A DNA stretch of 64,000 nt from Bacteroidota bacterium (GCA_947469885.1 CANIQT010000011.1:1-64000), one strand, 5' to 3'. Positions 36,218 through 46,146 are shown, numbered from the stretch's first letter. Notes: generated from the sequence alone by a model not told the origin. Numbers and translations are program-made.

Positions 36218-37111
36218 ATGGCAAAGAAAATAGCTTTAAAAGAAAATAATGTTGCTGAATCTGTTTATGTAGGTACCGATAGAATAGAAGGATATGCAAA
36301 AATAACCGATCAGGAAATGCTTTTCGTAACAAAGCGGAGAGAGTTGATGAGAGTAGCCATTAATCAAGCAAATACGCTTGCAGTTAAAAATGCTTGCGAA
36401 ATGGCAAAGACTTCGAAACCCGATGGAGATGGAAAACTGGTAGTATTGTGTATTCGTATTTCTGCTCCAAAAGAAGAGCCACCTTACACTGAATTAACTC
36501 CCGTGCACTTGCTACCACCAGAAGCCATTCCTCCGCATCAAAGAGTGCATAACCGATATGGAGAAAAATTTAAAATCTATGTGGTATCAGTAGTATGGAC
36601 AGCCGATTGGATATTGGTTAACGAAGGTGATATACAAGGATTGCCAAGTTACCAAGAAACCAAAAGCAAAGCAAAAACACGAATCGGAAAAACTGTTTTT
36701 GAATTTAATTGTCCGCAACCATTACTTGATAAAACCACTACGTTGGAAAAAACAGAACTCCATTTAGGCACAAGGCATTTACCTTTAAAAGGATTTGTTG
36801 AAAAGTATAAAACGTTTGATGATGCTTTTGTGATTCAGATGCAGGAAGCCTTTACTGCCGAACTGAATGAAGCATTGATTAATCTTCCGAGATGCCCAAA
36901 AGAATGTGAGGAAACCGAAATGACAGTAACCATAGGCTATCCACAGCAGTATGAATTTACCGGAGAAGAAGTGATAGTAGTGAGAGAAAGAAGTGAAATG
37001 GTGCAGCAACCGAACCCGAAAGTGGTAACAGTAAAATTTGAAGAATACACTTACGTGATGAAAGGAAAATGGAGCTGGAGTGTTCAACGGGCTTGTGGAA
37101 TGGAGGAATAA
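36218..37111 (+). CDS. Hypothetical cytoplasmic protein
   Basis: A 297-residue soluble protein, not recognised. Visible parts are a basic N-terminal region (FVTKRRELMRVAINQA), a central segment with PHQRVHNRYGEKFKIYVVSVVWTADWILVNEGD, and a C-terminal beta-rich part (EMTVTIGYPQQYEF, VVTVKFEEYTYVMKG). Three Cys lie near the C-terminus (RCPKECEE, RACGMEE). There is no signal peptide and no catalytic signature. It is a monocistronic unit by promoter position. Real by length, composition and promoter; function unknown. Confidence 0.72.
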   Translation: MAKKIALKENNVAESVYVGTDRIEGYAKITDQEMLFVTKRRELMRVAINQANTLAVKNACEMAKTSKPDGDGKLVVLCIRISAPKEEPPYTELTPVHLLPPEAIPPHQRVHNRYGEKFKIYVVSVVWTADWILVNEGDIQGLPSYQETKSKAKTRIGKTVFEFNCPQPLLDKTTTLEKTELHLGTRHLPLKGFVEKYKTFDDAFVIQMQEAFTAELNEALINLPRCPKECEETEMTVTIGYPQQYEFTGEEVIVVRERSEMVQQPNPKVVTVKFEEYTYVMKGKWSWSVQRACGMEE

Positions 37112-37185
37112 TAATAATGAAAAGTATTTAAAATTAGGGTAAAGTTTTGTTGTTAATGAATCACCCTATTTATCAATTATAAACT

Positions 37186-37563
37186 ATGAACTTTAAAGAA
37201 ACCAAGCTATACAGCATATTGAACAATAAATGCCCTCGATGTCATAAAGGCAATTATTTTGAAACAAACAATTTTTATGATTTAAGAAAATTCAGTAAAA
37301 TGAATTTGAGATGCCCTGTGTGTAACGAAGATTTTGTTCGTGAGCCTGGATATTATTTTGGTGCAACGTATGTTAGTTATGGACTCACTGTTGCTTTTGG
37401 TATAGGGCTATACTTACTACTTGGTGTAGTTTTAAATTTTGATACTGTACCCTATTTAATAGCACTAACAATACTTCTAGTTATTTTGCTTCCTGTATTT
37501 TACCGATTGGCACGAATAACATGGATCAATCTATTTGTTGCCTTTAAACACAGTTCAAAATAA
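37186..37563 (+). CDS. DUF983-family membrane protein
   Basis: A 125-residue protein with an N-terminal zinc-ribbon-like part holding two Cys pairs (NKCPRCHKGNYF and LRCPVCNEDF). The family hallmark EPGYYFGATYVSYG is followed by two membrane helices (about 68-88 and 93-113). DUF983 proteins are common in Bacteroidota and Alphaproteobacteria, without an established function. Neighbouring genes give no clue. The family call is strong because both the Cys pairs and the EPGYYFGA motif are present. Confidence 0.9.
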   Translation: MNFKETKLYSILNNKCPRCHKGNYFETNNFYDLRKFSKMNLRCPVCNEDFVREPGYYFGATYVSYGLTVAFGIGLYLLLGVVLNFDTVPYLIALTILLVILLPVFYRLARITWINLFVAFKHSSK

Positions 37564-37600
37564 AAAATAAGGATTTGCATACTCCTAATTTATGAAGCAA

Positions 37601-38836
37601 TTATTTATTTAGTTCATCAAAAGTAATTTTTGAGATGCCAGCAATTACATCTGCAAGTTGTGCTTTGTCTTCGCCTTTAGTCATCACTCCAATAATATAT
37701 GGTTCTTTTTTGAGATAAACAATTCCGAATTCGTGTAGCTGTGTAACTCCTGCTTCGTAACGCTCTCCAAATTTGTGAGCCACTTTCACATTTTTATCAA
37801 TGCCCCTCACTAGGCCATCTGTAAATTCACTTTTAAGAAGTAGATTGAGTGCGTAATCAGATAATTTATGGTTCACTAACGTTCCATTAAACAACACTCT
37901 AAAAAAACGGGAAGTAGAATTTACTGAAGTAACAAAATAATGCTCGTTATTATCCCGTTTTATCTGATCTACTAATACAGGTATTCCCAACTCAGAACAC
38001 AAACTCTGAAATTCTCCATGTTGCAGCTGGTCGTTCAACAACCAATAAGCTTCATTATCCGAATATTTAATTAAATATTCAAGCAATTCGTCTATCGTAT
38101 AACTCTGCCCTGTAGTAATTGTTTTGTTTGTTATTGTAGGATTATAAACGCTTTCATGTTTTTCCTTAAAAAAAATTTTCTTTTGCAAATAGGTTGGGTC
38201 ATCATCTGCCTTTTTAAGGTATTGCAATAGTACTGCAACTTTCAAAACACTTGCAGGAGAGTAATATTCCTCTGGATTAATTTCGATATGGTTAGAAGAA
38301 TTTGTATTGTTAATATAAACGGAGGCAGTAGTTAACACTCCTTCTTTTTTCTTTTGCTCAATAAAAGCACTAATTTTAGCTTTCACCGGAAGAAGTTTTG
38401 GTCCTTCTTCATACCCTTCTATCATCAAAAGTGGGCGTACTAAACTAGATTCAGTGTTATCTCTAATTTTCTCGAAGCAAGTTGATCTATTGCCTGCTTG
38501 TGACTCTTGCATGGCAATAATATCTTCGTCATTAAACTTCATTGTAATTTCGTCAAATAAACGATTCTCTTTATTGTCATCCATACTCTCTACACTATCA
38601 GTGTTGTCACCATCAAAATCGTTTTTGTATTTTTTTGCATTGGCAAAACAATAATCTTTGTTTTTTACCACATCATTTTTAAAATCATTTTCATGATTTG
38701 GATTAGTGGTATTGGCAGTTCCAATTTCGTCACTACCTTTTAATGTAGTATAAAAGTTGTTGATTTTGGATTGTGCTAAAACGCCATTAACAGCAAATGC
38801 AGTTAATAAAATTAAAAGGTGTGATTTTTTTTCCAT
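37601..38836 (-). CDS. Serine hydrolase of the class A beta-lactamase/PBP superfamily
   Basis: A 411-residue exported protein with a short signal sequence (MEKKSHLLILLTAFAVNGVLA). A low-complexity Asn/Asp-rich region of about 120 residues precedes a class A-like catalytic domain. The three active-site motifs are visible: SxxK as S196-V-L-K199, SDN at 259-261, and HKFG at 354-357 in place of KTG. The HKFG variant and the extra N-terminal region point to a beta-lactamase-fold hydrolase that is not a classical resistance enzyme. The substrate is not predictable. Its leader contains a near-perfect 28-bp palindrome, and a TACATTTG box lies at 38996-39003. Confidence 0.82.
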   Translation of the reverse strand: MEKKSHLLILLTAFAVNGVLAQSKINNFYTTLKGSDEIGTANTTNPNHENDFKNDVVKNKDYCFANAKKYKNDFDGDNTDSVESMDDNKENRLFDEITMKFNDEDIIAMQESQAGNRSTCFEKIRDNTESSLVRPLLMIEGYEEGPKLLPVKAKISAFIEQKKKEGVLTTASVYINNTNSSNHIEINPEEYYSPASVLKVAVLLQYLKKADDDPTYLQKKIFFKEKHESVYNPTITNKTITTGQSYTIDELLEYLIKYSDNEAYWLLNDQLQHGEFQSLCSELGIPVLVDQIKRDNNEHYFVTSVNSTSRFFRVLFNGTLVNHKLSDYALNLLLKSEFTDGLVRGIDKNVKVAHKFGERYEAGVTQLHEFGIVYLKKEPYIIGVMTKGEDKAQLADVIAGISKITFDELNK

Positions 38837-38851
38837 TTGTTGTTTAGTAAT

Positions 38852-38879
38852 AACTCTGCAATTAGTTAATTGCAGAGTT
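38852..38879. promoter_or_regulatory. 28-bp palindrome in the serine-hydrolase leader
   Basis: AACTCTGCAATTA (38852-38864) and TAATTGCAGAGTT (38867-38879) are perfect inverted arms separated by GT, 16 bp before the start of the minus-strand serine hydrolase. It could be an operator or an mRNA hairpin over the ribosome-binding region. Confidence 0.65.
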
Positions 38880-38995
38880 TTGTTGTTGATTTTTTTGTGT
38901 TCAATTCGCGAATCCCTTTTGTGGCAACGTTTCTAAACCAATAGGCAACACCCCTTTGTTCGAAACTCCCTCCCTAAAACGATTAAAATAATATA

Positions 38996-39003
38996 CAAAT
39001 GTA
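38996..39003 (-). promoter_or_regulatory. Bacteroidota -7 box, minus strand
   Basis: CAAATGTA reads TACATTTG on the minus strand. The serine-hydrolase leader would be about 150 nt and include the palindrome at 38852-38879. Confidence 0.5.
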
Positions 39004-39228
39004 ATAATTTTTAGAACAATTTTAAATTGAAGTATCTAGATCAGTAAACGGGTTAAAATAAATTGAGTAGTTGCTCAATTATCACCTCATTAAAAAAGCA
39101 AGTGAAATGGTAAAATGTACTTTGAAAAAATTTACTATCGTAAATTGCAAGTCAAAAGGTGAAAAATGAGTTATTAATCGTGGAACTTTCTAAATTTAAC
39201 TTTGAACTTTTTGAACCAAATAAAACTA

Positions 39229-39236
39229 TACTTTTG
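39229..39236 (+). promoter_or_regulatory. Bacteroidota -7 box (TACTTTTG)
   Basis: TACTTTTG lies upstream of the interrupted pyrimidine-dimer glycosylase gene. The promoter looks intact although the gene is broken. Confidence 0.5.
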
Positions 39237-39300
39237 CCTTATCTAAATGGTCAGGTATTATTATAGAAAAACGAAAAATGGAATATTACTTAATAAAGAA

Positions 39301-39732
39301 ATGAGAATCTGGTCGTTGCATCAACAATATATAGAAACGAAAGGGCTTGTGGCTCTGTGGCAAGAAACCTTTTTATCCAAACATGTGCTCGAAGGACAAA
39401 CAAAAGGATATAAAAATAATCCGCAATTAATTCGATTTTAAAACTCATAAAAACTACTTGATGCAATTAATAATTACCTGAGCATTATTTATGAGGAGAC
39501 AACAAAACGAAATTATAATTTTGATGTTTCAAAATTTAAGAAAAGTAAAAAGCAACTAACATTAAGGGTAACAAAAGGGCAGTTTGATTATGAATTAAAA
39601 CATTTGCTTAATAAATTAGAAAAAAGAGACATTGAATTATACAATAAATATAAAAATCTAAAAACAATTATTCCTCATACTTTATTCAATATTATTAACG
39701 GGGAATTAGAAGAATGGGAAATTACTAGTTAA
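39301..39732 (+). pseudogene. Pyrimidine-dimer DNA glycosylase family gene, two in-frame TAA codons
   Basis: A 144-codon frame begins MRIWSLHQQYIETKGLVALW, the hallmark of the small pyrimidine-dimer glycosylase/endonuclease V family (PF03013-like, TIGR02328-like). It continues KHVLEGQTKGYKNNPQLIRF, then hits TAA at 39439-39441 and again at 39448-39450, each where a Lys codon AAA would be expected. The same frame then goes on without shift: LLDAINNYLSIIYEETTKR, NYNFDVSKFKK and so on to a natural TAA. Two A-to-T changes four codons apart explain the break. The first fragment keeps only the N-terminal third, so the enzyme is probably lost. The family call comes from memory of the N-terminal motif. 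Confidence 0.78.
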
Positions 39733-39784
39733 TTTGTTTTAATCCTCTATTAAAACTAATTTTGCAATTATTACAAAAATAAAA

Positions 39785-42700
39785 ATGACACAAACAGAAC
39801 CGTATAAATCGAAAAATAAAATAAGAATTGTTACAGCGGCTTCGCTTTTTGACGGGCACGATGCGGCTATCAATATCATGCGAAGAATAATCCAGGCAAG
39901 TGGTGTAGAAGTAATTCACCTAGGTCACGACCGAAGTGTGGAAGAGATTGTAAACTGCGCTATCCAGGAAGATGCAAACGCAATAGCCCTTACATCTTAC
40001 CAAGGAGGACACATGGAATTTTTCAAGTACATGTATGATTTGCTGAAAGAAAAAGGCTGCGGGCATATAAAAATATTTGGTGGAGGAGGAGGTACTATTC
40101 TTCCAACTGAAATTGTAGAATTGCAGAAGTATGGTATCACGAGGATTTATGCACCAGATGATGGAAGGGCTATGGGTTTGCAAGGGATGATAAATGATAT
40201 GCTGGAGAAATGTGATTTCCCAACAGGGGCAAATTTGAATGGAGAAGTCAGTCACTTAAAAAATCAGGATGTAAAATCAATTGCAAGATTGATTTCTGCT
40301 GCAGAAAATTTCCCGGAAGATTTTTTAAAATTCAGTAATGAAATTGCTACTGCTGTTAAAACAAAAGTAGTTCCAGTGCTGGGTATTACAGGAACAGGAG
40401 GTTCTGGGAAATCTTCTTTAGTAGATGAATTAGTAAGGAGATTTCTGATTGACTTTAAAGATAAAACAATTGCGATCATTTCGGTTGACCCTTCTAAACG
40501 TAAAACTGGCGGAGCATTACTGGGCGACCGGATAAGAATGAATGCTATAAAAAACAATCGTGTTTACATGCGTTCTCTTGCCACACGTCAAAGTAATCTT
40601 GCATTATCTAAGTATGTAAAGGAAGCCGTAGAGATTGTTAAAGCCGCAAATTATGATTTGATAATTCTTGAAACTTCGGGTATCGGTCAGTCTGATACTG
40701 AAATCACTGAACATAGTAATATGAGTTTATACGTAATGACTCCTGAATATGGTGCAGCCACTCAACTGGAAAAGATTGATATGCTCGACTTTGCAGATGT
40801 GATTGCTCTAAATAAATTTGATAAGCGTGGAGCATTGGATGCAATTCGCGATGTGAAAAAGCAATACAAACGCAATCATCAGTTATGGGAAACCGATGAT
40901 GATGCATTGCCTGTATATGGTACCATTGCATCACAGTTCAACGACCCCGGAATGAATAAGCTCTACAAAGCCATTATGGATAAAATTGTGGAGAAAACAG
41001 GAGCAGATTTGAAATCAGATTTCAAAGTTACGGACGAAATGAGTGAGAAAATTTATATTATTCCTCCTCATAGAACCCGTTATTTGTCTGAGATAGCAGA
41101 GAACAACAGAAGCTATGATAAATGGGTGGACGAACAAAAGGAAGTAGCTCAGAAATTATTTTCTATTCGTAAAACAATTGATAGTTTGAATCAACCCCTG
41201 TCAGGGTTTGGAACCTTGACAGGGGTAACCTCTGAAGTGAGTTCTTTAATTAATTCGTTACAAAAACTGTATGCTGAAATTGAATTAAGTTTTGATGGAA
41301 GAAATAAAAAGTTAATAGAAGGTTGGGCAGATAAAGTACAAGAATACAAAAATGAATTCTTTATTTTTAAGGTAAGAGATAAAGAAATTAAAATTCAAAC
41401 ACATTACGAATCACTTTCGCATAGCCAAATTCCAAAGGTGTCAACTCCTCGTTACGAAGCATGGGGAGATATTTTAAAATGGAATTTACAGGAAAATGTT
41501 CCGGGAGAATTTCCATACACTGCCGGTGTATTTCCTTTCAAACGCGAAGGAGAAGACCCTACCCGTATGTTTGCCGGAGAAGGCGGACCTGAGAGAACCA
41601 ACCGGAGATTTCATTATGTGAGTTTAGGAATGCCTGCACATCGCCTTAGTACAGCATTCGACAGTGTTACACTTTATGGACAAGACCCAGCCATTCGCCC
41701 GGACATTTATGGAAAAATTGGTAATTCAGGAGTTTCCATTTGCTGCCTGGATGATGCAAAGAAATTATATAGCGGATTTAATTTAACAGACCCGAAAACA
41801 TCGGTGTCAATGACCATTAATGGTCCTGCTGCAATGCTAACTGCTTTCTTTATGAATGCAGCCATTGACCAGCAATGCGAAGTTTATATAAAAGCAAATG
41901 GGCTGGAAAAAGAAGTAAATAAAAAGATTGATGATATTTATAAAAAGAAAAAAGTTAAACGTCCGGAATACCAGGGAGAATTACCAAAAGGAAATGATGG
42001 TTTGGGTCTGATGTTGTTAGGAACAACAGGAGATGCGGTATTGCCTAAGGATGTTTACGAAAAAATAAAAAAAGAAACCATTGCTGCAGTTCGTGGTACA
42101 GTGCAGGCAGATATTCTTAAAGAAGACCAGGCACAGAATACCTGTATTTTTTCAACTGAGTTTGCATTAAGGTTGATGGGCGATATGCAGGAATATTTTA
42201 TTCAAAAAAGTATTCGTAATTTTTATTCGGTTTCCATTTCAGGTTATCATATAGCTGAAGCAGGCGCTAATCCTATTACACAGCTTGCATTAACTCTATC
42301 CAACGGATTTACGTATGTGGAATATTATGTAAGCAGAGGAATGGACATCAATAAATTTGCCCCGAATTTATCGTTCTTTTTCAGTAATGGCATTGACCCT
42401 GAATATGCAGTAATAGGTCGTGTTGCAAGAAGGATTTGGGCAAAAGCAATGAAGTTAAAATATGGTGCAGATGAGCGTTCTCAAATGTTAAAGTATCATA
42501 TTCAAACTTCAGGTCGCTCGTTGCATGCGCAGGAGATTGACTTTAATGATATACGAACAACTCTTCAGGCCTTATATGCCATTTACGATAATTGCAATTC
42601 ATTACATACAAATGCTTATGATGAAGCAATAACTACACCTACGGAAGAATCCGTTCGCAGAGCAATGGCGATTCAGTTGATTATAAATCGCGAGTTAGGT

Positions 42701-43192
42701 CTTGCAAAAAATGAAAATCCATTGCAAGGTTCTTTCATTATTGAAGAATTAACCGACCTTGTAGAGGAAGCTGTCTTGTTGGAGTTTGAGCGAATTACAG
42801 AAAGAGGAGGAGTGTTGGGTGCAATGGAAACCATGTACCAGCGAGGGAAAATACAGGAAGAAAGTTTGTATTACGAAACCTTAAAACATACTGGAGAATA
42901 CCCGATTATCGGGGTAAACACTTTCCTGTCATCTAAAGGTTCACCAACAATAACTCCAACTGAAGTTATACGGGCCACAGAAGAAGAAAAGCAATACCAG
43001 ATTACCATGGTTGCAGAATTGCAAAAAGGAAACGCAGAACATTCAGCAGCTGTATTGCGTGAATTACAAACATTAGCAATCCAGAATAAAAATATTTTTG
43101 AAGGGTTGATGGAAGCTGTGAAATATTGTTCGTTGGGACAGATTACGAATGCTTTGTTTGAAGTAGGCGGACAGTACAGGAGAAACATGTAA
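39785..43192 (+). CDS. icmF: Fused acyl-CoA mutase (IcmF-type isobutyryl-CoA mutase)
   Basis: A 1135-residue adenosylcobalamin enzyme with three parts in the IcmF order. First is a B12-binding domain (about 10-140) with the cobalt ligand H25 in FDGHDAAI. Second is a MeaB/ArgK-type G-protein chaperone domain (about 185-420) with P-loop [12 protein letters not shown] (about 200-211) and NKFD (about 343). Third is the mutase barrel (about 560-1130) with [20 protein letters not shown] and [13 protein letters not shown]. It isomerises isobutyryl-CoA and n-butyryl-CoA, or a related short branched substrate. The linker before the barrel contains an in-frame dyad repeat (41195-41225). Single-gene unit; no separate mutase subunits are nearby. 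Confidence 0.92.
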   Translation: MTQTEPYKSKNKIRIVTAASLFDGHDAAINIMRRIIQASGVEVIHLGHDRSVEEIVNCAIQEDANAIALTSYQGGHMEFFKYMYDLLKEKGCGHIKIFGGGGGTILPTEIVELQKYGITRIYAPDDGRAMGLQGMINDMLEKCDFPTGANLNGEVSHLKNQDVKSIARLISAAENFPEDFLKFSNEIATAVKTKVVPVLGITGTGGSGKSSLVDELVRRFLIDFKDKTIAIISVDPSKRKTGGALLGDRIRMNAIKNNRVYMRSLATRQSNLALSKYVKEAVEIVKAANYDLIILETSGIGQSDTEITEHSNMSLYVMTPEYGAATQLEKIDMLDFADVIALNKFDKRGALDAIRDVKKQYKRNHQLWETDDDALPVYGTIASQFNDPGMNKLYKAIMDKIVEKTGADLKSDFKVTDEMSEKIYIIPPHRTRYLSEIAENNRSYDKWVDEQKEVAQKLFSIRKTIDSLNQPLSGFGTLTGVTSEVSSLINSLQKLYAEIELSFDGRNKKLIEGWADKVQEYKNEFFIFKVRDKEIKIQTHYESLSHSQIPKVSTPRYEAWGDILKWNLQENVPGEFPYTAGVFPFKREGEDPTRMFAGEGGPERTNRRFHYVSLGMPAHRLSTAFDSVTLYGQDPAIRPDIYGKIGNSGVSICCLDDAKKLYSGFNLTDPKTSVSMTINGPAAMLTAFFMNAAIDQQCEVYIKANGLEKEVNKKIDDIYKKKKVKRPEYQGELPKGNDGLGLMLLGTTGDAVLPKDVYEKIKKETIAAVRGTVQADILKEDQAQNTCIFSTEFALRLMGDMQEYFIQKSIRNFYSVSISGYHIAEAGANPITQLALTLSNGFTYVEYYVSRGMDINKFAPNLSFFFSNGIDPEYAVIGRVARRIWAKAMKLKYGADERSQMLKYHIQTSGRSLHAQEIDFNDIRTTLQALYAIYDNCNSLHTNAYDEAITTPTEESVRRAMAIQLIINRELGLAKNENPLQGSFIIEELTDLVEEAVLLEFERITERGGVLGAMETMYQRGKIQEESLYYETLKHTGEYPIIGVNTFLSSKGSPTITPTEVIRATEEEKQYQITMVAELQKGNAEHSAAVLRELQTLAIQNKNIFEGLMEAVKYCSLGQITNALFEVGGQYRRNM

Positions 43193-43244
43193 CGTATAAA
43201 ATAACGAATCAAAAACTAATTTACGAATTTTAAATTTATAAAAT

Positions 43245-44033
43245 ATGAGAACTAATCACGAGATAGATTACAAAATTTTAGGAGAAGAGTTACAGGCAGT
43301 TGAAATTGAACTTGACCCGGATGAAACTGTAATTGCCGAAGCTGGTAATTTTATGATGATGGATGAAGGGATAAGAATGGATACCATTTTTGGTGACGGT
43401 TCTAAACCACAAAACAGTATCATGGATAAACTGTTTTCGGCTGGCAAACGTTTACTTGTCGGTGAGAGTTTATTTATGACTGCTTTTACAAATGTCGATA
43501 TTGGAAAAAAGCATATCACCTTTGCTGCACCCTACCCAGGGAAAATTATTCCAATGGATTTAAGTAAATTGGATGGAAAACTGATTTGTCAGAAGGATGC
43601 TTTTCTTTGTTCAGCGAAAGGTGTAAGTATTGGCATTGAGTTTCAGAAAAAGTTAGGTACAGGTTTATTTGGGGGAGAAGGATTTATTATGGAAAAACTG
43701 GAAGGAGATGGTATGGCATTCGTTCATTCCGGAGGAATGATAATTGAAAGAGATTTAAAGCCAGGTGAAATGTTAAAAGTTGATACCGGTTGTATAGTTG
43801 CATTTACACAAACGGTGCATTATGATATCCAGTTTATTGGTGGAATCAGAAATACAATATTTGGTGGAGAAGGTTTATTTTTTGCAACCCTTAAAGGACC
43901 AGGAAGAGTTTGGATTCAATCCTTACCTGTAAGCCGACTTGCCGGAAGGATGATGGATTACTCGCGTAGCGGAAAAGAAGAGGGTAGTGTGTTGGGTGGT
44001 TTGGGAAGAATGTTTAGCGGGGATAATAGTTAA
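43245..44033 (+). CDS. TIGR00266/AIM24-family protein
   Basis: A 262-residue soluble beta-rich protein. Repeated motifs of the AIM24 fold are visible: VIAEAGNFMMMDEGIRMDT, GGEGFIMEKLEGDGMAFVHSGG, GCIVAFTQTVHYDIQF and GGEGLFFATLKGPGRVWIQSL. The family is widespread and of unknown biochemical role; its name comes from a mitochondrial homologue. It lies 53 bp after the icmF gene on the same strand, with TTTACGAAT microrepeats between. A strong terminator at 44056-44088 follows, so icmF and this gene may be one transcript. Confidence 0.9.
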   Translation: MRTNHEIDYKILGEELQAVEIELDPDETVIAEAGNFMMMDEGIRMDTIFGDGSKPQNSIMDKLFSAGKRLLVGESLFMTAFTNVDIGKKHITFAAPYPGKIIPMDLSKLDGKLICQKDAFLCSAKGVSIGIEFQKKLGTGLFGGEGFIMEKLEGDGMAFVHSGGMIIERDLKPGEMLKVDTGCIVAFTQTVHYDIQFIGGIRNTIFGGEGLFFATLKGPGRVWIQSLPVSRLAGRMMDYSRSGKEEGSVLGGLGRMFSGDNS

Positions 44034-44055
44034 CAAACAAAACAAATGAGATTTT

Positions 44056-44088
44056 AATAAGCTCTGAATTTCAGGGCTTATTTTTTTT
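44056..44088 (+). terminator. Rho-independent terminator
   Basis: AATAAGCTCTGA and TCAGGGCTTATT pair around a short loop, with a T8 run following. It ends the TIGR00266 gene. Confidence 0.88.
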
Positions 44089-44096
44089 ATGATAAA

Positions 44097-44597
44097 ATGA
44101 AAAAAACAATAGAAACAGAGCGCCTTTATTTAAGAGAGTTTACAATTGATGATGCACAGTTATTAATTGATTTGAATAGTGATATTAATGTTACCCGATA
44201 TACCGGAGATGGTCCGGTGAAGGATATAGAAGAAGCAAAAAGAATACTTACAGAAATTATTTTTCCTCAATACAAAAATAAAATTGGCCGCTGGGCTGTT
44301 CATTTAAAATCAACCAATGAATTTATAGGTTGGTGCGGTTTGAAATACCTTGTAGAAACTGGAGAAACGGATTTAGGATATCGTTTCTTTAAAAAATATT
44401 GGGGTAATGGATATGCTACTGAATCGGCAAGGGCAGTTTTGGATTATGGGGTTAAGTATATGAAATTAAAAAACATCATTGCAAGAGCAGCTAAAGAAAA
44501 TCCTGGTTCCATAAATGTAATAAAGAAAATGGGAATGATTTATTTGAAAGATGATTTATGTGAACATGATGAAGCAGAAGTTTATATTCTAAAATAA
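44097..44597 (+). CDS. GNAT-family N-acetyltransferase (RimJ/RimL-like)
   Basis: A 166-residue acetyltransferase_3-type protein. It opens IETERLYLREFTIDDAQLL as RimJ/RimL relatives do. The acetyl-CoA segment is GYRFFKKYWGNGYATESARAVLDYG, followed by ARAAKENPGSINVIKKMGM. It would transfer an acetyl group to an unknown amine. The gene begins right after the terminator of the preceding gene. The family is secure, the substrate is not. Confidence 0.9.
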   Translation: MKKTIETERLYLREFTIDDAQLLIDLNSDINVTRYTGDGPVKDIEEAKRILTEIIFPQYKNKIGRWAVHLKSTNEFIGWCGLKYLVETGETDLGYRFFKKYWGNGYATESARAVLDYGVKYMKLKNIIARAAKENPGSINVIKKMGMIYLKDDLCEHDEAEVYILK

Positions 44598-45005
44598 TTC
44601 CATAATTAAATTCACTGATTTTTTTCTTTACACGTGGTCTTTGAAACTCCAATAAAGGCAAAAAATGGGGACAGTCAGAAAACGGTTTTTGCACACAATG
44701 GGACTTTTTTCGTTTTTATCCCTTTCTTTTCGAAAAAGAAAGCAAAAGAAGAGCAAAAGAAAAGAACATTGGAGATAAAGTTTGGGAAGTTTCAGTCAAA
44801 CTTCCTGAAGTTTTTGATAAAAATGGGGATATTTTGGGTAAACATGGCTTTGTTTTCTGAAAAAATAGGAAGTGCCTTTTTTGAACTTTCGAAACTATTA
44901 AATTATTAAAAAACAATAATTTAAGCAAATCTGAGAAATCAGTTAAAAACTAAAAACAAGTAAAAAAATGGCAAAATCAACACTGTCAGAAGTTGAACAA
45001 ATGAA
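44598..45005. other. Gene-poor stretch with a 13-codon orphan start
   Basis: A 408-bp gap. An A-rich purine tract with a CTTTCTTTTCGAAAAAGAAAG palindrome-like core (44721-44741) is present. ATG 44968 opens a 13-codon frame (MAKSTLSEVEQMN, stop 45007-45009) after an A-rich leader. It could be a remnant N-terminus cut by rearrangement. A 91-codon frame at 44634-44909 looks non-coding because of its Phe/Lys-rich composition. Confidence 0.5.
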
Positions 45006-46082
45006 CTAAAATAACTCCATTTGTTTACTTTCTCCAGGTCTGCGAAATTGAGTTAAATCAAATTCAAATTCTTTTCTTCCGGATAAGTGTCTTTTTACTG
45101 CCATTTTAAATAACTGGTTGATGGATTTGGAAATATTCCCTTCACCTCTCATCCTTGTTCCAAATCTACTATCATTAACTGCTCCACCATGCATCTCTGC
45201 AATTTGATGTAATACTTTTTCTGCCCGGTCAGGATAATTTTTATAAATCCAATCTGTGAAAATATCTTTGATAGCACCATTCAAACGGACAATTGTATAG
45301 CCCGCAACATCAGCCCCATGGTTGGCTGCAGCTTCAATAAGAGCAGGTATCTCGTCACTATTAAGTCCCGGAATAATTGGTGCTGTCATTACCCCTGCAG
45401 GAATTCCTGCTTTGTTTAATTCTTCAATAGTTTTTAATCGTTGTTTAGCAGTAGCTGTTCGAGGTTCTATTTTCAAACGTAAGTCTTCTCTTAAACTTGT
45501 AATGGATATCATTACATGCACCAAATTAAATTTTGCCATTTCCTGCAGAATATCAATGTCACGCAGAATCAAACTATTTTTAGTAATCATACTTGTTGGA
45601 TGACGAAACTTAAAAAGCACTTCAAGCATTTGTCTAGTGATTTTTAATTTTCTTTCAGTTGGTTGATAGCAGTCCGTATTGCCCGAAAACATGATAGGAG
45701 AAACAATCCAATTTTTATTCATCAATTGTTTTTCCAGTAATTGAGGAGCATTTGGTTTGGCAATTATTTTCCGTTCAAAATCTAATCCTGCACTGTAGCC
45801 CCAGTATTCATGTGTGTTGCGGGCATAACAATAAATGCAGCCATGTTCACATCCTTGATACGGATTCATAGAATACATTCCTGGTATGTCAGGACTCTTC
45901 ACAAGGTTAACAATCTTTTTTGGATGTTCAAAAAGCACTTGTGTCTTTTCGTGACTCAATAATGGTTCATCCAAAACCTCATCGTGTTCGGTTGTATAAA
46001 GGTTTTTCGAAAAACGATTATCAGTATTCAGTTGTGCGCCTCTGCCTTTAAAGTAATCTGGATTTTTTTCGTTGTTAATCAT
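45006..46082 (-). CDS. Radical SAM protein of the SPL-like PA0069 family
   Basis: A 358-residue radical SAM enzyme from ATG 46082 (MINNEKNPDYFKGRGAQ); a start at 46121 would add 13 weakly conserved residues. The iron-sulfur cluster motif C-x3-C-x2-C is in NPYQGCEHGCIYCYAR. Family landmarks are FERKIIAKPNAPQLLEKQL, FSGNTDCYQPTERKL and SITSLREDLRLKIEPRTA. It is related to spore photoproduct lyase, but the reaction of this subfamily is unknown. It converges with the short frame at 44968 and diverges from the T9SS gene at 46147. Confidence 0.88.
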   Translation of the reverse strand: MINNEKNPDYFKGRGAQLNTDNRFSKNLYTTEHDEVLDEPLLSHEKTQVLFEHPKKIVNLVKSPDIPGMYSMNPYQGCEHGCIYCYARNTHEYWGYSAGLDFERKIIAKPNAPQLLEKQLMNKNWIVSPIMFSGNTDCYQPTERKLKITRQMLEVLFKFRHPTSMITKNSLILRDIDILQEMAKFNLVHVMISITSLREDLRLKIEPRTATAKQRLKTIEELNKAGIPAGVMTAPIIPGLNSDEIPALIEAAANHGADVAGYTIVRLNGAIKDIFTDWIYKNYPDRAEKVLHQIAEMHGGAVNDSRFGTRMRGEGNISKSINQLFKMAVKRHLSGRKEFEFDLTQFRRPGESKQMELF

Positions 46083-46146
46083 AGTTAAAGATACTAATAA
46101 TTCATTTTGATTTCGTAACATTGTATCATTAAACTAAAAATATTTT

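Noticed and set aside
37601-38836. Antibiotic-resistance beta-lactamase
   Set aside because: The catalytic fold fits, but HKFG replaces KTG and the protein has an unusual N-terminal region, so a resistance role is not supported.
19240-39450. Alternative genetic code to explain the in-frame TAA and TAG codons
   Set aside because: TAA and TAG end many intact genes in this window, so neither can be reassigned. Local decay or base error is simpler.
44634-44909. 91-codon plus-strand frame
   Set aside because: Phe/Lys-rich translation from A-rich DNA, no conserved motif, no start context.
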